DNA from: Winogradskyella pelagia
GTDB lineage: Bacteria; Bacteroidota; Bacteroidia; Flavobacteriales; Flavobacteriaceae
Direction: 5' to 3'
NCBI RefSeq assembly: GCF_017581965.1
Contig: NZ_JAGEVF010000011.1
Span: 62,001-126,000, forward strand
Length of the DNA stretch: 64,000 bases
Shown one piece after another: positions 8,873 to 16,369 of the stretch; positions within the stretch are counted from its first letter, which is position 1, and each line of letters opens with the position of its first letter. The notes under the pieces are model-generated. The model had not been told where the DNA came from, did no database searches, and saw only the letters and a program-made list of their open reading frames with translations. Position numbers and translations under genes: made by a program.

Positions 8873-9610
8873 CTATTCTTTTTTAGGTCTAGGAAGAACT
8901 TCCTCTGGGAATGGAAACAATATTGTTGAATTTTTCTCTGCTGCTATGTTAGATAAGGTTTGATAGAGTCTTAACTTAATTGCCGAAGGCGACTTATCAA
9001 TTTGCTTACCTGCTTGCAATAAAGCATCTGCTGCCTGTTCTTCGGCTTGTGCCAAAATAATTCGTGCACGACGAGAACGCTCAGCTTCAGCTTGATTGGC
9101 CATCATCCGTTTCATATTTTCTGGCAATTGAATATCCTTTATTTTAACATCAATAATTTCAATTCCCCAAACCTTAGTTTCTAATTCTACTATGGCCTTT
9201 ATATTCTTGCCCATTTCCTCGCGTTTAGATAATATGGTATCTAATTCTACCTTACCACATACATCACGCAATGCGGCTTGTGATAATTGTGAAATGGCAA
9301 ACTGAAATTCCTCTACTTCTAATACCGCCATTTCTGGGTCAACAACCTTAAAAAAAACCACGCCATCTATGCTACAAGGCACGTTGTCTTCGGTCATCAC
9401 CTCTTGGGATACAATATTTACCGTGATTACCCTTATATCAACAATTTGAATAGTTTCAATAAGCGGAATAATCCATCTAAACCCAGGCCTTAAAGTACCG
9501 ACGTACTTCCCAAATCTAAATTTTAAAGCGCGTTTATATTCAAAAATAATGCGGATTCCTGCTAGAAGAATTAATACAAAAATTACCGATAATAAAACGG
9601 GAGTGTTCAT
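8873..9610 (-). CDS. Slipin (stomatin-like SPFH-domain membrane protein)
   Basis: A 245-residue protein with one N-terminal membrane helix (residues 5-24) followed by an SPFH/Band 7 domain. The family signature is clear: 'GKYVGTLRPGFRWIIPLIETI', 'VDIRVITVNIVSQEVMTEDNVPCSIDGVVFFKV' and the helical 'MMANQAEAERSRRARIILAQAEEQAA'. Slipins form membrane-bound oligomers that organise membrane domains. Bacterial slipins are often paired with an NfeD-like protein, but none is adjacent here. It is monocistronic and convergent with the thioredoxin lipoprotein. Confidence 0.92.
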   Translation of the reverse strand: MNTPVLLSVIFVLILLAGIRIIFEYKRALKFRFGKYVGTLRPGFRWIIPLIETIQIVDIRVITVNIVSQEVMTEDNVPCSIDGVVFFKVVDPEMAVLEVEEFQFAISQLSQAALRDVCGKVELDTILSKREEMGKNIKAIVELETKVWGIEIIDVKIKDIQLPENMKRMMANQAEAERSRRARIILAQAEEQAADALLQAGKQIDKSPSAIKLRLYQTLSNIAAEKNSTILFPFPEEVLPRPKKE

Positions 9611-9783
9611 GAGACTAGTATTTAGTTATTATACAATTACTGTTTTATAAGTTCGGTCTTTATAGTAGATTACAAAATGATATTCATCATATCCAAAAAC
9701 CCCAAAACAACCTAACATTTTCATTTTTAGAAATTTAGGTAATATTCACTACCTTAGTTATTGCATTCAAAAATTAATTGATT

Positions 9784-10269
9784 ATGAGGTTAATACTTTC
9801 GGTCTTCGTCCTGCTGACTTCATTAGCAACAACATCTATAGTCTCTCAAGAACTTACAAATAAGACCTCAAAAGAATCTTTTATTGAATGGAATTTTGGA
9901 GTTGCCTATCTACCAGAAGGCAACAGCTTAGGTGATATCAGTATTTTTCCTGGAACTTCTGTCCTTTGGGGAACTACAAGCATTAACGAAAACGGATTTA
10001 TTTTTGAATATTCTGCTGGCTTTGCGCTCCCATCTATAATAACTGGTAAGCTCGGTATTGGCCAAAAATTTGGCAATACCAAAGTCATCTTTGGTATAAG
10101 GCCCTTTCCATCTAATCTTTATTTATCATCGAGTTTCACTAATGGTGATAAAGGCTACTGGATTGTGTCAGTAGAATATAATCCTCTTGATTCTAATCTA
10201 GGGACATCCTTTGAATCTCAGGCTCTATTTACCTTAGGTTACAGATGGTATATCACTAAAAGAAACTAG
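9784..10269 (+). CDS. Exported protein, probably small outer-membrane beta-barrel-like, function unknown
   Basis: A 161-residue protein with a clear signal peptide (RLILSVFVLLTSLATTSIVSQ). I use the ATG at 9784, because an upstream TTG two codons earlier adds nothing. The mature part alternates polar and hydrophobic residues with many Gly and aromatics and ends in an aromatic strand (ALFTLGYRWYITKRN). That suits a small outer-membrane or lipocalin-like beta structure. The family is not recognised. The gene stands alone between divergent and convergent neighbours. Confidence 0.6.
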   Translation: MRLILSVFVLLTSLATTSIVSQELTNKTSKESFIEWNFGVAYLPEGNSLGDISIFPGTSVLWGTTSINENGFIFEYSAGFALPSIITGKLGIGQKFGNTKVIFGIRPFPSNLYLSSSFTNGDKGYWIVSVEYNPLDSNLGTSFESQALFTLGYRWYITKRN

Positions 10270-10318
10270 CTACTTGCATTAAGCAAAAAGGAATATCGAC
10301 CACCCAAAAAGATCTGTT

Positions 10319-11524
10319 TTATGCCTTCCCTTCCACGTAATCTTTTAAATACTTAAACCGCTCAGTCAATTGACCGTTTTCAGTAATTTTAGCCCGCTCT
10401 AGAATACCTTGGGCATCATCATTAAAAAACGAAGGAATCACCTGAGTTAAAAAGGTTTCACCAAAGCCTTCACTTGCATCTTTGGGCAGTTCACAAGGTA
10501 AATTGTCTACAGCCATTACAGTTATGGCACCGTCTGCATCAAAAGCTACCTCAGATTCAGTCTTGGCATCATAACCATAAAATGGTTGTGCAATGGTAGA
10601 AGGTCTCAGTGTACTAGCCACCGGACCATCGATATCACAAGAAATATCAGCTACGAGATTAATATTAAAATCGGGATGTTTGGCGTCTTCGCGTGTAAAT
10701 AAATACGGTGCATTATTGCCATAAAAATGTCCGGCTATAAACATATCTGATTTCTTAGCGTAAGGCATAAAATTACTCTCGTAACCTGATGGGTCTTTAT
10801 AGAACTCCATTCGATCGCCAACCTTACCATCTTTGCGTTTGGCATATTCCATAACATCTACCCTACAATAGACAGGTTCTGTAAATTGAGATGTTAAATA
10901 GAGCGCATCACTCACTTCCTTAATCCCTAAGTGGTCTAAAATCTCAGCGGCACCATTAGCCACCTTGCCCGTCCCTGAAAGTAGAATTTTAATATTTGGA
11001 ATAGTGATGTTATTTAACTCCTTTTTGACCGCATATAAATCGGCCAGACTTTCACATTTTGGGAGAGTAAACAACCCATCACGTAGGCCTAAAGCTCTAA
11101 AGCCATTATAAGCCCCTACCAAGCCCGCATAACGGCCAAAACCAATAAGTCGGTAACCATTAGCATCAACGATAGTTTCATGATCGTAGAGAGTGATGTT
11201 TTTTTCTAGAATAGCACGGAGTAAATCTCTATTATAAGGTTGTTTTTTAATGGTGTGCGAAAAAAAGAAATAGGATTTGTTAGGTATCAAAGCCTCTACT
11301 GGGACCTCTTTAACACCAATCATAACATCGGCACTAGCAACATCATCAACGACATCGAAACCATAACTGCGGTACTGCTCATCTGTAAATACTCTTATCT
11401 CAGAAGATTCTACAACAAAATTAGCATTAGGGAATTGCTTTCTAGCTTGTGCTAAGGTTTCTGGAGAAAATACGACGCGACGATCTGGTGGATTTTTTCG
11501 CTCTTTAATTATGGCAAATTTCAT
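10319..11524 (-). CDS. Saccharopine/alanine dehydrogenase-like NAD(P)-dependent oxidoreductase
   Basis: A 401-residue protein of the alanine dehydrogenase/pyridine nucleotide transhydrogenase fold. The N-terminal half has the 'KERKNPPDRRVVFSPE' opening and 'FFFSHTIKKQPYNRDLL' of lysine-forming saccharopine dehydrogenase relatives. A Rossmann region near residue 180 reads 'KILLSGTGKVANGAAEIL'. The C-terminal part has 'DISCDIDGPVAST', the substrate region of the family. The exact amino-acid substrate cannot be read from sequence. The gene is divergent from ssrA and has no close partner. Confidence 0.75.
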   Translation of the reverse strand: MKFAIIKERKNPPDRRVVFSPETLAQARKQFPNANFVVESSEIRVFTDEQYRSYGFDVVDDVASADVMIGVKEVPVEALIPNKSYFFFSHTIKKQPYNRDLLRAILEKNITLYDHETIVDANGYRLIGFGRYAGLVGAYNGFRALGLRDGLFTLPKCESLADLYAVKKELNNITIPNIKILLSGTGKVANGAAEILDHLGIKEVSDALYLTSQFTEPVYCRVDVMEYAKRKDGKVGDRMEFYKDPSGYESNFMPYAKKSDMFIAGHFYGNNAPYLFTREDAKHPDFNINLVADISCDIDGPVASTLRPSTIAQPFYGYDAKTESEVAFDADGAITVMAVDNLPCELPKDASEGFGETFLTQVIPSFFNDDAQGILERAKITENGQLTERFKYLKDYVEGKA

Positions 11525-11691
11525 GGGAACTTTTGTTTTATTTACTTATCGAGAAAGCAACCTAAATGATTACAACCTGACATGATGACCAAAACTTACT
11601 TTGGAATAATTGTTGCGCGAAAATAATGGGATTTAAGAGGTTGCACAACTTTTTTTGTAACTTCGCCATCCTTTTTAAAATTATCATTTAA

Positions 11692-12082
11692 GGGGCCGAC
11701 TGGTTTTGACAGCGAGATTAATTAAATGGTAAGCACGTCGTGTAATGGCATTGAAACACGTAAAAGGCTAGACCAAATTTTAAACGGCGAGAATAACTAC
11801 GCTTTAGCTGCGTAATCTGAATTACAGTAAGATTCTGCTCATTCCTACTAGGTAGGAAGGCTAAATGTCTCCAGAAAGCCTTGGTTAGTGGCGTTCTTTT
11901 TAGAGGCATCGTAAAAATTAACTAAGATTGGGTAGTGCTTCGATACCCTTTCGAGATTAAGAAGCTAAGCTGTAAGTAGGCTGTTTTTTGTCAGCTTATA
12001 GTCTAAAACCAAGAAAAAACTAAACGTGTAGAAAGCTCTTTGGTTACTTGTTTGGACGAGAGTTCGATTCTCTCCGGCTCCA
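11692..12082 (+). ncRNA. ssrA: tmRNA (transfer-messenger RNA)
   Basis: One-piece tmRNA. The 5' end GGGGCCG (11692-11698) pairs with CGGCTCC (12075-12081) to form the 7-bp acceptor stem, followed by discriminator A at 12082. CCA is not encoded. The 5' D-like segment 'GACTGGTTTTGACAGC' and the T-arm 'GAGTTCGATTCTCTC' are both typical. The tag frame reads GENNYALAA and then TAA (11786-11815), the tag known from Flavobacteriia. tmRNA with SmpB rescues stalled ribosomes and tags the nascent peptide for proteolysis. smpB is not in this window. The 3' end is copied 158 bases downstream (see findings). Confidence 0.97.
11786..11815 (+). other. ssrA: tmRNA proteolysis-tag reading frame (GENNYALAA)
   Basis: The open frame inside tmRNA runs GGC GAG AAT AAC TAC GCT TTA GCT GCG TAA. 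The YALAA ending is the usual ClpXP-type degron. An alanine from charged tmRNA is added before the first encoded residue. Confidence 0.9.
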
Positions 12083-12113
12083 CGACACTCACAACTGTAA
12101 TGTGAATGAAAAT

Positions 12114-12155
12114 ACAAAAACCCATCAAGTTTACTTGCATGGGTTTTTGTGTTTT
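12114..12155 (+). terminator. tmRNA terminator
   Basis: A strong hairpin: ACAAAAACCCAT (12114-12125) pairs with ATGGGTTTTTGT (12139-12150), extended inside by CAAGT / ACTTG around a TT loop with one bulged C. A T-rich tail follows. It lies 32 bases after the tmRNA 3' end. Confidence 0.8.
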
Positions 12156-12226
12156 TAGACACTAGTCGTGCAAAGACGGGCAGTTATATTTGCAAACTTA
12201 AAGTCACTATAGAACAACAAAGTTAA

Positions 12227-12241
12227 TCTCTCCGGCTCCAC
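12227..12241 (+). repeat. Direct repeat of the tmRNA 3' end (possible attachment-site copy)
   Basis: The 15 bases TCTCTCCGGCTCCAC are identical to 12069-12083, the 3' end of ssrA (T-arm side, acceptor strand and discriminator). No tRNA-like structure surrounds the copy, so it is not functional tmRNA. Such copies are left when an element inserts at a tRNA or tmRNA 3' end. A second terminator-like hairpin follows immediately (12246-12290). Confidence 0.85.
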
Positions 12242-12245
12242 CTGT

Positions 12246-12290
12246 GCCCTATGAAGCCACGCTGTTATGAGGAGCGAAATAGGGCTTTTT
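12246..12290 (+). terminator. Second terminator-like hairpin after the tmRNA 3'-end copy
   Basis: GCCCTAT (12246-12252) pairs with ATAGGGC (12279-12285) and is followed by five T. The arrangement 'tmRNA 3' end then terminator' is thus present twice, with unrelated hairpins. This supports an insertion that brought or separated a 3' end. Confidence 0.55.
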
Positions 12291-12375
12291 AAGGTTTTGT
12301 ACTGAGATTAATATATGATATTTAGGCTTCGGTGGACACGTTCATTAAATTATAACGTTGAATAAACTTAACGAT

Positions 12376-12621
12376 ATGGCATTATCTTACACAGTTTATA
12401 TTTTGCAATATAATGACAATGCTTATCATACAGGCTTCACTACTAATATTGAACAAAGATTAAAAGCTCACTAAAACAGACAAGTACACTATACCAAAAG
12501 GAAATTACCTGTGAAATTGGTTAATCATATTCAATTTCAAGATAAACAAAAAGCTTATAATTTTAACCGATATCTCAAAACATGTTCTGATATTGCCTTT
12601 AGAAATATAAGATTTGTCTAA
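12376..12621 (+). pseudogene. GIY-YIG endonuclease family gene, disrupted by an in-frame stop
   Basis: An 82-codon frame reads MALSYTVYILQYNDNAYHTG at its start, then 'FTTNIEQRLKAH', a TAA stop at 12472-12474, then 'YTKRKLPVKLVNHIQF' and an LK-type end. This is the small UPF0213/GIY-YIG layout of about 80-90 residues: VYIL for the GIY strand, (Y/H)TG for YIG, R in QRL, and H. The YIG tyrosine is His here and the stop follows codon 32, so it is probably decayed. Homologues are single-domain nucleases. It lies between a copy of the tmRNA 3' end and a degenerate further copy, which suggests a former mobile unit. Confidence 0.8.
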
Positions 12622-12979
12622 TTCTTGTATTTCCTGCTTTGGAGTTATTTGAGCACAGCAGCGCTAATCTCTCCTCCGGCATTTACAATCCAAGTGTTGT
12701 GTTGTTTAACTAAAAAGAATAAAGTATTTTTAATCCTCACGAGATGATTTCATATAAACCAAAGAGATTTGAAAAACATATTCATATCTCTCCAATTTGG
12801 AGTATTATGGAACATTTAATAACGCATATGCCCTAGTTGTGCTTCATTATGACCAACCGCTAACCAATGATAAAATTCTTTAGATTATCGAAACTTAATT
12901 TTGCAAAGCAAAATCAAAAGTCTAGTAGACTTTTGGTTGAGATAGCCGCTTGCGGAAAACTAAATGTTTAAATTAGACT
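12622..12979. other. 358-base gene-free stretch with degenerate repeat and palindromes
   Basis: No convincing ORF. It contains TAATCTCTCC/TCCGGC at 12665-12680, which resembles the tmRNA 3'-end copy (TAATCTCTCCGGC at 12224-12236) with an insertion of three bases. It also contains a perfect 19-base palindrome with a single-base centre (AAAAGTCTA-G-TAGACTTTT, 12916-12934). The rest is AT-rich and looks like decayed DNA. The 3' part presumably holds the promoter of the DUF6090 gene. Confidence 0.6.
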
Positions 12980-13720
12980 ATGATTAAGTTTTTTAGAAAG
13001 ATTAGATACGACCTTATGCAAAAAAACAAAACAGGAAAGTATTTTAAATATGCTATTGGGGAAATTATACTCGTAGTAATTGGAATTTTAATTGCTCTTC
13101 AGATAAATAATTGGAATAATATTAATATCGAGCGTGAACTTGAATTGAAAATGTTAAGTGAAATTCTAACTAATCTTGAAAAGGACGTTTTTAACTTTAA
13201 TTCAAAGATTACTTATAACGAGAACGCAATAAAACATAATTCGGTAGTATTGGAACATTTAATTCTAAAAACCCCTTTGACAGATACTTTAAGATTTTCT
13301 TATGCGAGATTGACAGGGCGAGGAACATTTGAACCGATAACTGTCGCCTATGAAAATTTGAAATCTAAGGGAATAAATATCATCCGAAATGACGCGCTTA
13401 GAATTTCTATTTCTGAATTATATGATTTCAAGTATTTCTACGTCACTGAAGATTTACGAATGGACTACGAGCCTATAAAGGATTTTCATATGAGTGAGAT
13501 ATTTAAAAATGTGAAAACGACTCTTAAAACAAACGATAACAGAGGGTTAGCTGAACCCGTCAAACTTACCGATGCCCAGAATAATATATATTTCCTAGAA
13601 GCACTAAAACGAGCAATTTCGTTTTATCAATGGATGAATCGAAATTATAGAAATGGAATAAGAGAGAATGAAATAGTTCAGAAGAAAATTAGAGCAGAAT
13701 TGACCCAAATTGAAAAATAA
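12980..13720 (+). CDS. DUF6090 family protein (single-pass membrane anchor)
   Basis: A 246-residue protein with the N-terminus typical of DUF6090: MIKFFRKIR, a basic stretch to KNKTGKYFKYA, then one membrane helix GEIILVVIGILIALQINNWNN (about residues 27-47). The remainder is soluble, charged and helical. This family is abundant and multicopy in Flavobacteriia and has no known function. The gene is alone, with no neighbour within 100 bases, and is followed directly by a palindromic element. Its place in the accessory strip behind ssrA suggests horizontal exchange (inference). Confidence 0.88.
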   Translation: MIKFFRKIRYDLMQKNKTGKYFKYAIGEIILVVIGILIALQINNWNNINIERELELKMLSEILTNLEKDVFNFNSKITYNENAIKHNSVVLEHLILKTPLTDTLRFSYARLTGRGTFEPITVAYENLKSKGINIIRNDALRISISELYDFKYFYVTEDLRMDYEPIKDFHMSEIFKNVKTTLKTNDNRGLAEPVKLTDAQNNIYFLEALKRAISFYQWMNRNYRNGIRENEIVQKKIRAELTQIEK

Positions 13721-13725
13721 CGAAA

Positions 13726-13864
13726 GCACAACAATGGATATAAGAAATTGCTTTTTCTCGCCTACTTCTGAAAATCCTCGCGGATTTTCAGCTTGGTGCA
13801 TACTTGCAAAGTTTAGTTCTAACCCACGCAATTCTTAATGCACGCAGACAAGATTGTTGTGAGC
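13726..13864. repeat. Nested imperfect palindrome, 139 bp, between two single genes
   Basis: Outer arms GCACAACAAT (13726-13735) and ATTGTTGTGAGC (13853-13864) are complementary with one mismatch. Middle arms TAAGAAATTGC (13741-13751) and GCAATTCTTA (13828-13837) match with a one-base gap. The centre is a perfect 10-bp hairpin CTGAAAATCC-TCGC-GGATTTTCAG (13768-13791). It starts 5 bases after the DUF6090 stop and ends 22 bases before the VOC start. The architecture recalls folded recombination sites or REP/MITE elements; which one cannot be decided here. Confidence 0.75.
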
Positions 13865-13885
13865 AACTTAAAACAAATAATCCAG

Positions 13886-14254
13886 ATGAAAATAAAAGGC
13901 AAATCAATCAGACCATTTATTGGTTCTAAAAATTATAGCATGTCTCGACAATTTTATTCGGATTTAGGGTTTGATGAAATAGTAACTTCAGAAAATATGT
14001 CCTATTTCTTTATACAAGAATTCGGATTTTACTTGCAAGATGCCTACGTTAAAGATTGGATTGATAATACAATGATTTTCTATGAAGTGGAAAATGTAGA
14101 AAAATCTTTAGATCACATAAAAAGTTTAAAACTAACAGAGAAATATAATGGTGTTAGAGTGTCTGAAATAGTGTATAAACAATGGGGCAATGAATTTTTT
14201 CTTCATGATCCAAGTGGAATTTTATGGCACTTTGGAAATTTTAAACCTAAATGA
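13886..14254 (+). CDS. VOC (glyoxalase/bleomycin-resistance fold) family protein
   Basis: A 122-residue protein with one VOC domain built of two beta-alpha-beta-beta-beta modules: 'IRPFIGSKNYSMSRQFYSDLGFDEI', then 'EVENVEKSLDHIKSL ... WGNEFFLHDPSGILWHFGNF'. The HDPSGxLW ending is the usual metal-site strand with Glu/His-type ligands. I start at the ATG reading MKIKGKSIRP. The in-frame ATG at 13838 lies inside the palindromic element and would add a non-homologous 16-residue head. Members include glyoxalases, dioxygenases and drug-binding proteins; the substrate here is unknown. Confidence 0.85.
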   Translation: MKIKGKSIRPFIGSKNYSMSRQFYSDLGFDEIVTSENMSYFFIQEFGFYLQDAYVKDWIDNTMIFYEVENVEKSLDHIKSLKLTEKYNGVRVSEIVYKQWGNEFFLHDPSGILWHFGNFKPK

Positions 14255-14273
14255 TAAACAATCAAAATCTACT

Positions 14274-14350
14274 TACAACCACGGTCATAGCTCAATACAG
14301 CCTGTGCTAATCGCAGCACCTTTGCTTATAATTCACTATATTATAACTGC
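14274..14350. repeat. Second palindromic intergenic element (cassette-spacer-like)
   Basis: Beginning 20 bases after the VOC stop, this stretch contains the hairpin GTGCT-AATCGC-AGCAC (14304-14319) flanked by AT-rich half-complementary arms (TCATAGCTCAATA / TATATTATAACTG). It resembles the spacer elements between single genes in flavobacterial accessory regions. Its 3' arm looks truncated. Confidence 0.45.
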
Positions 14351-14369
14351 TAAATATAAATTTTGAAAT

Positions 14370-14849
14370 ATGAGAGGTTCAATAATTATTATTTTTATCC
14401 TGGTTCTCTTTTCCTGTAAAGAAAGGAGTAACGAAACGGAATTAGGGTCGTTAAATACTATTGATATTGAAGCAGAATTGACTTCAATAGACAAAACCCG
14501 TGAGATATTTATGAAAGCTGTTAAAGAAAGTGATGGTGAAACCATAGGAAAAATGGTGACAAAAGATGCTGTAACCATTTCACCAGGAAGTAGTGATTGG
14601 AGCACAATGTATGAAGTTAGTAAGAATAGAGGTCCCTTTCCTTACGATAGCATTATTATGTTTCCGAAAGAAACAATAATTGCATCAGACACTATAGCGT
14701 ACGACTTTGGCACTAGTCATGTTTATTATACAAATAGTGAAGGAACTGTTGTGGAATTGAAAGACAACTTTTTGGCTATATTAAAAAAAGGCGACGATGG
14801 CATTTGGAGACTTCATCGAGAGGTAGCGTCATCAAATGTTATTGAATAA
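14370..14849 (+). CDS. SnoaL-like/DUF4440 domain lipoprotein
   Basis: A 159-residue lipoprotein: hydrophobic leader SIIIIFILVLFSC with Cys16. The mature part has the cone-shaped NTF2-like (SnoaL/DUF4440) pattern: helix 'IDKTREIFMKAVKESDGETIGKMVTKDAVTISPG', later strands 'ASDTIAYDFGTSHVYYTNSEG', and 'NFLAILKKGDDGIWRLHREVASSN', where W-x-L-H is the classical last strand. These domains bind small ligands or act as isomerases, and no specific activity can be assigned. It is a single gene in the accessory strip. Confidence 0.8.
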   Translation: MRGSIIIIFILVLFSCKERSNETELGSLNTIDIEAELTSIDKTREIFMKAVKESDGETIGKMVTKDAVTISPGSSDWSTMYEVSKNRGPFPYDSIIMFPKETIIASDTIAYDFGTSHVYYTNSEGTVVELKDNFLAILKKGDDGIWRLHREVASSNVIE

Positions 14850-14940
14850 TAGCAGGTCTAATCGTAATTCAAACCTTATTGACTTTCTTTTATTAGAGTC
14901 AAAAAATAATGCTTACTTTACAAAAAAAGACATGCCTAAA

Positions 14941-14955
14941 ACCGTTGGCACAACT
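14941..14955 (+). repeat. Candidate 3' boundary of a cassette-type spacer
   Basis: ACCGTTGGCACAACT, 15 bases before the next start codon, resembles the conserved right end (AACGTTGGCAC-type, from memory) of spacer elements between single accessory genes in Bacteroidota. The matching left arm is not evident, so this is only a weak candidate. Confidence 0.3.
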
Positions 14956-14970
14956 TAAAAACGATATGAC

Positions 14971-15438
14971 TTGAAACCTTGGACGTTTACATTAAAAAAA
15001 AGCCCTAGAGCTATTAGTGAGAAATTGCAGTCTGAACTCGGTTCTATTGGTGGATTTGTGTTTAACGCAAATACAGAAAAAAATGATTCAGTGACTTTTA
15101 AAATACGTAAACGAATGCTATATGTCTGGTATATGGCATTTCAGAATTGGACGGTTGTTAAAGGAGAATTATTGAAAAATGACGATGAAAATGTGACAAA
15201 TGTTGCAATTACTTTTAGACAACACTTCTTTATAAAATTAATAGTGTCAATACATATCATTTTAGTCTTAGGGTTTCTTATTGCTATAATCTCAGGTATA
15301 AATACCAATGTTAACATGTACTTGCTGGGAGGAACCTTATTAGCTCTATGCATTGTATTATGGATTGCGCTGCAAAGAAAATTTAAAAAGGATACCCAAA
15401 AATATGTTGCATTAATAACAAAAATATTTGAGACCTAA
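14971..15438 (+). CDS. Two-helix membrane protein, function unknown, TTG start
   Basis: A 155-residue protein. The only usable start is TTG at 14971, because a TAA in frame lies 15 bases upstream and the first ATG would delete 48 residues. The N-terminal 85 residues are soluble and basic. Two membrane helices follow (LIVSIHIILVLGFLIAIIS and MYLLGGTLLALCIVLWIAL), then a charged tail. The pattern resembles PH-like membrane proteins, but I cannot name the family. It stands alone. Confidence 0.55.
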   Translation: MKPWTFTLKKSPRAISEKLQSELGSIGGFVFNANTEKNDSVTFKIRKRMLYVWYMAFQNWTVVKGELLKNDDENVTNVAITFRQHFFIKLIVSIHIILVLGFLIAIISGINTNVNMYLLGGTLLALCIVLWIALQRKFKKDTQKYVALITKIFET

Positions 15439-15584
15439 GAGGACTATCTCCCTCAACAACCATTTAGGTCCACCGCAGTATAATTTCTCTTGCAGACAAT
15501 CTGCTTTCAACACTATTTTTTTATTCTTTTCTCATAATATTCACTAAATTCACATAATGGAGTTTCACACTAATCAAACAGCAC

Positions 15585-16127
15585 ATGAAGGATAAAATCA
15601 TAACACTATTTTTATTAATGCTTATCACAGCCTCATGTGATGAAAAAACGTTTCAGTTTGATGATATAATTCAAGAATGTTATGAGACAAAATATCAAGC
15701 AGAAGGCTATGACATAAAGTCTATAATAGATAATCACGAAAAATTACTAATTGAGCAGGGTGTTTTAAAGGATGGTTCTGGTGAGAGCTATTTAGAAGTA
15801 TTTAAAAAAATAGCAATGGACAAAGACTTCTATATAGAGTCTCCTGCGTTTCAAGATTATGACCCAAAGTATAAAGTAAACAAAGAAACCTTAGTGGCTT
15901 TGTTTGAGTGTGAACGTAAAATGATTGAATTAGCAAAAGAAAAAGATTTTAAATGGAATAAGCTCTTTAACACTTTTGAATCACCAGAAGTAAAAGAAAA
16001 CCCAAGTGAAGTCTATGAGGTTATGGTAAAGAACTTAACTGATAATGACTTAAACTCCTATTATTTTAAACTTAAAATGTTTACTCTTTTTGATATGGTA
16101 AACTCAAAATGGGTAAGCGGTCAATGA
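15585..16127 (+). CDS. Lipoprotein of unknown function
   Basis: A 180-residue protein with a lipoprotein signal (IITLFLLMLITASC, Cys18). The mature chain is acidic and helical, without repeats or recognisable motifs. One pair of Cys (in IIQECYE and ALFECERK) might form a disulfide. It is the last single gene of the strip behind ssrA, about 100 bp or more from both neighbours. The family is not recognised. Confidence 0.6.
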   Translation: MKDKIITLFLLMLITASCDEKTFQFDDIIQECYETKYQAEGYDIKSIIDNHEKLLIEQGVLKDGSGESYLEVFKKIAMDKDFYIESPAFQDYDPKYKVNKETLVALFECERKMIELAKEKDFKWNKLFNTFESPEVKENPSEVYEVMVKNLTDNDLNSYYFKLKMFTLFDMVNSKWVSGQ

Positions 16128-16213
16128 AACCTCTAATCATAGCTGAGTAGCAAATTTTTATTTCATCCAACAATAACAGAAGTAAGTTAAAAATAAAATT
16201 TTATACATCATAG

Positions 16214-16232
16214 TCAGTGCTCGTTTCACTGA
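16214..16232. repeat. Short hairpin TCAGTG/CACTGA in the intergenic region
   Basis: A perfect 6-bp stem with a 7-base loop. It lies 86 bases after the lipoprotein stop and could be the core of a further degenerate spacer element. No T-run follows, so it is not an obvious terminator. Confidence 0.35.
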
Positions 16233-16313
16233 AGTTTGTGCTTACCAAATTACATTTTTAACAGGAAAAATTTACCTAGGTAATACGCCTTATCAGTTGT
16301 CCACTGTTAAAAA

Positions 16314-16359
16314 TAAAGTAAAAGAAAAGCTCCCAAACGGGAGCTTTTCTTTTACTTTA
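16314..16359 (-). terminator. Very long perfect terminator hairpin (21-bp stem)
   Basis: Bases 16314-16334 and 16339-16359 are perfectly complementary (core AAAAGCTCCC / GGGAGCTTTT) around an AAAC loop. T-rich flanks occur on both strands. It ends the YD-repeat lipoprotein gene and may also stop readthrough from the left. Confidence 0.85.
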
Positions 16360-16369
16360 AAGACTAAAC

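Noticed and set aside
11718..12162. Two minus-strand ORFs of 63 and 65 codons in and after the ssrA gene
   Set aside because: They lie antisense to tmRNA and its terminator, and their sequence is fully explained by the RNA gene.
12084..12226. A complete genomic island between the two perfect tmRNA 3'-end copies
   Set aside because: Only 143 bases lie between them, with a terminator and no gene. If an island existed, it has been lost or its far end is not marked by a perfect repeat.
12227..12290. A second, split tmRNA or a tRNA gene at the CCGGCTCCAC copy
   Set aside because: Only the acceptor strand and part of the T-arm are copied. No D-arm, anticodon arm or pairing 5' strand is present.
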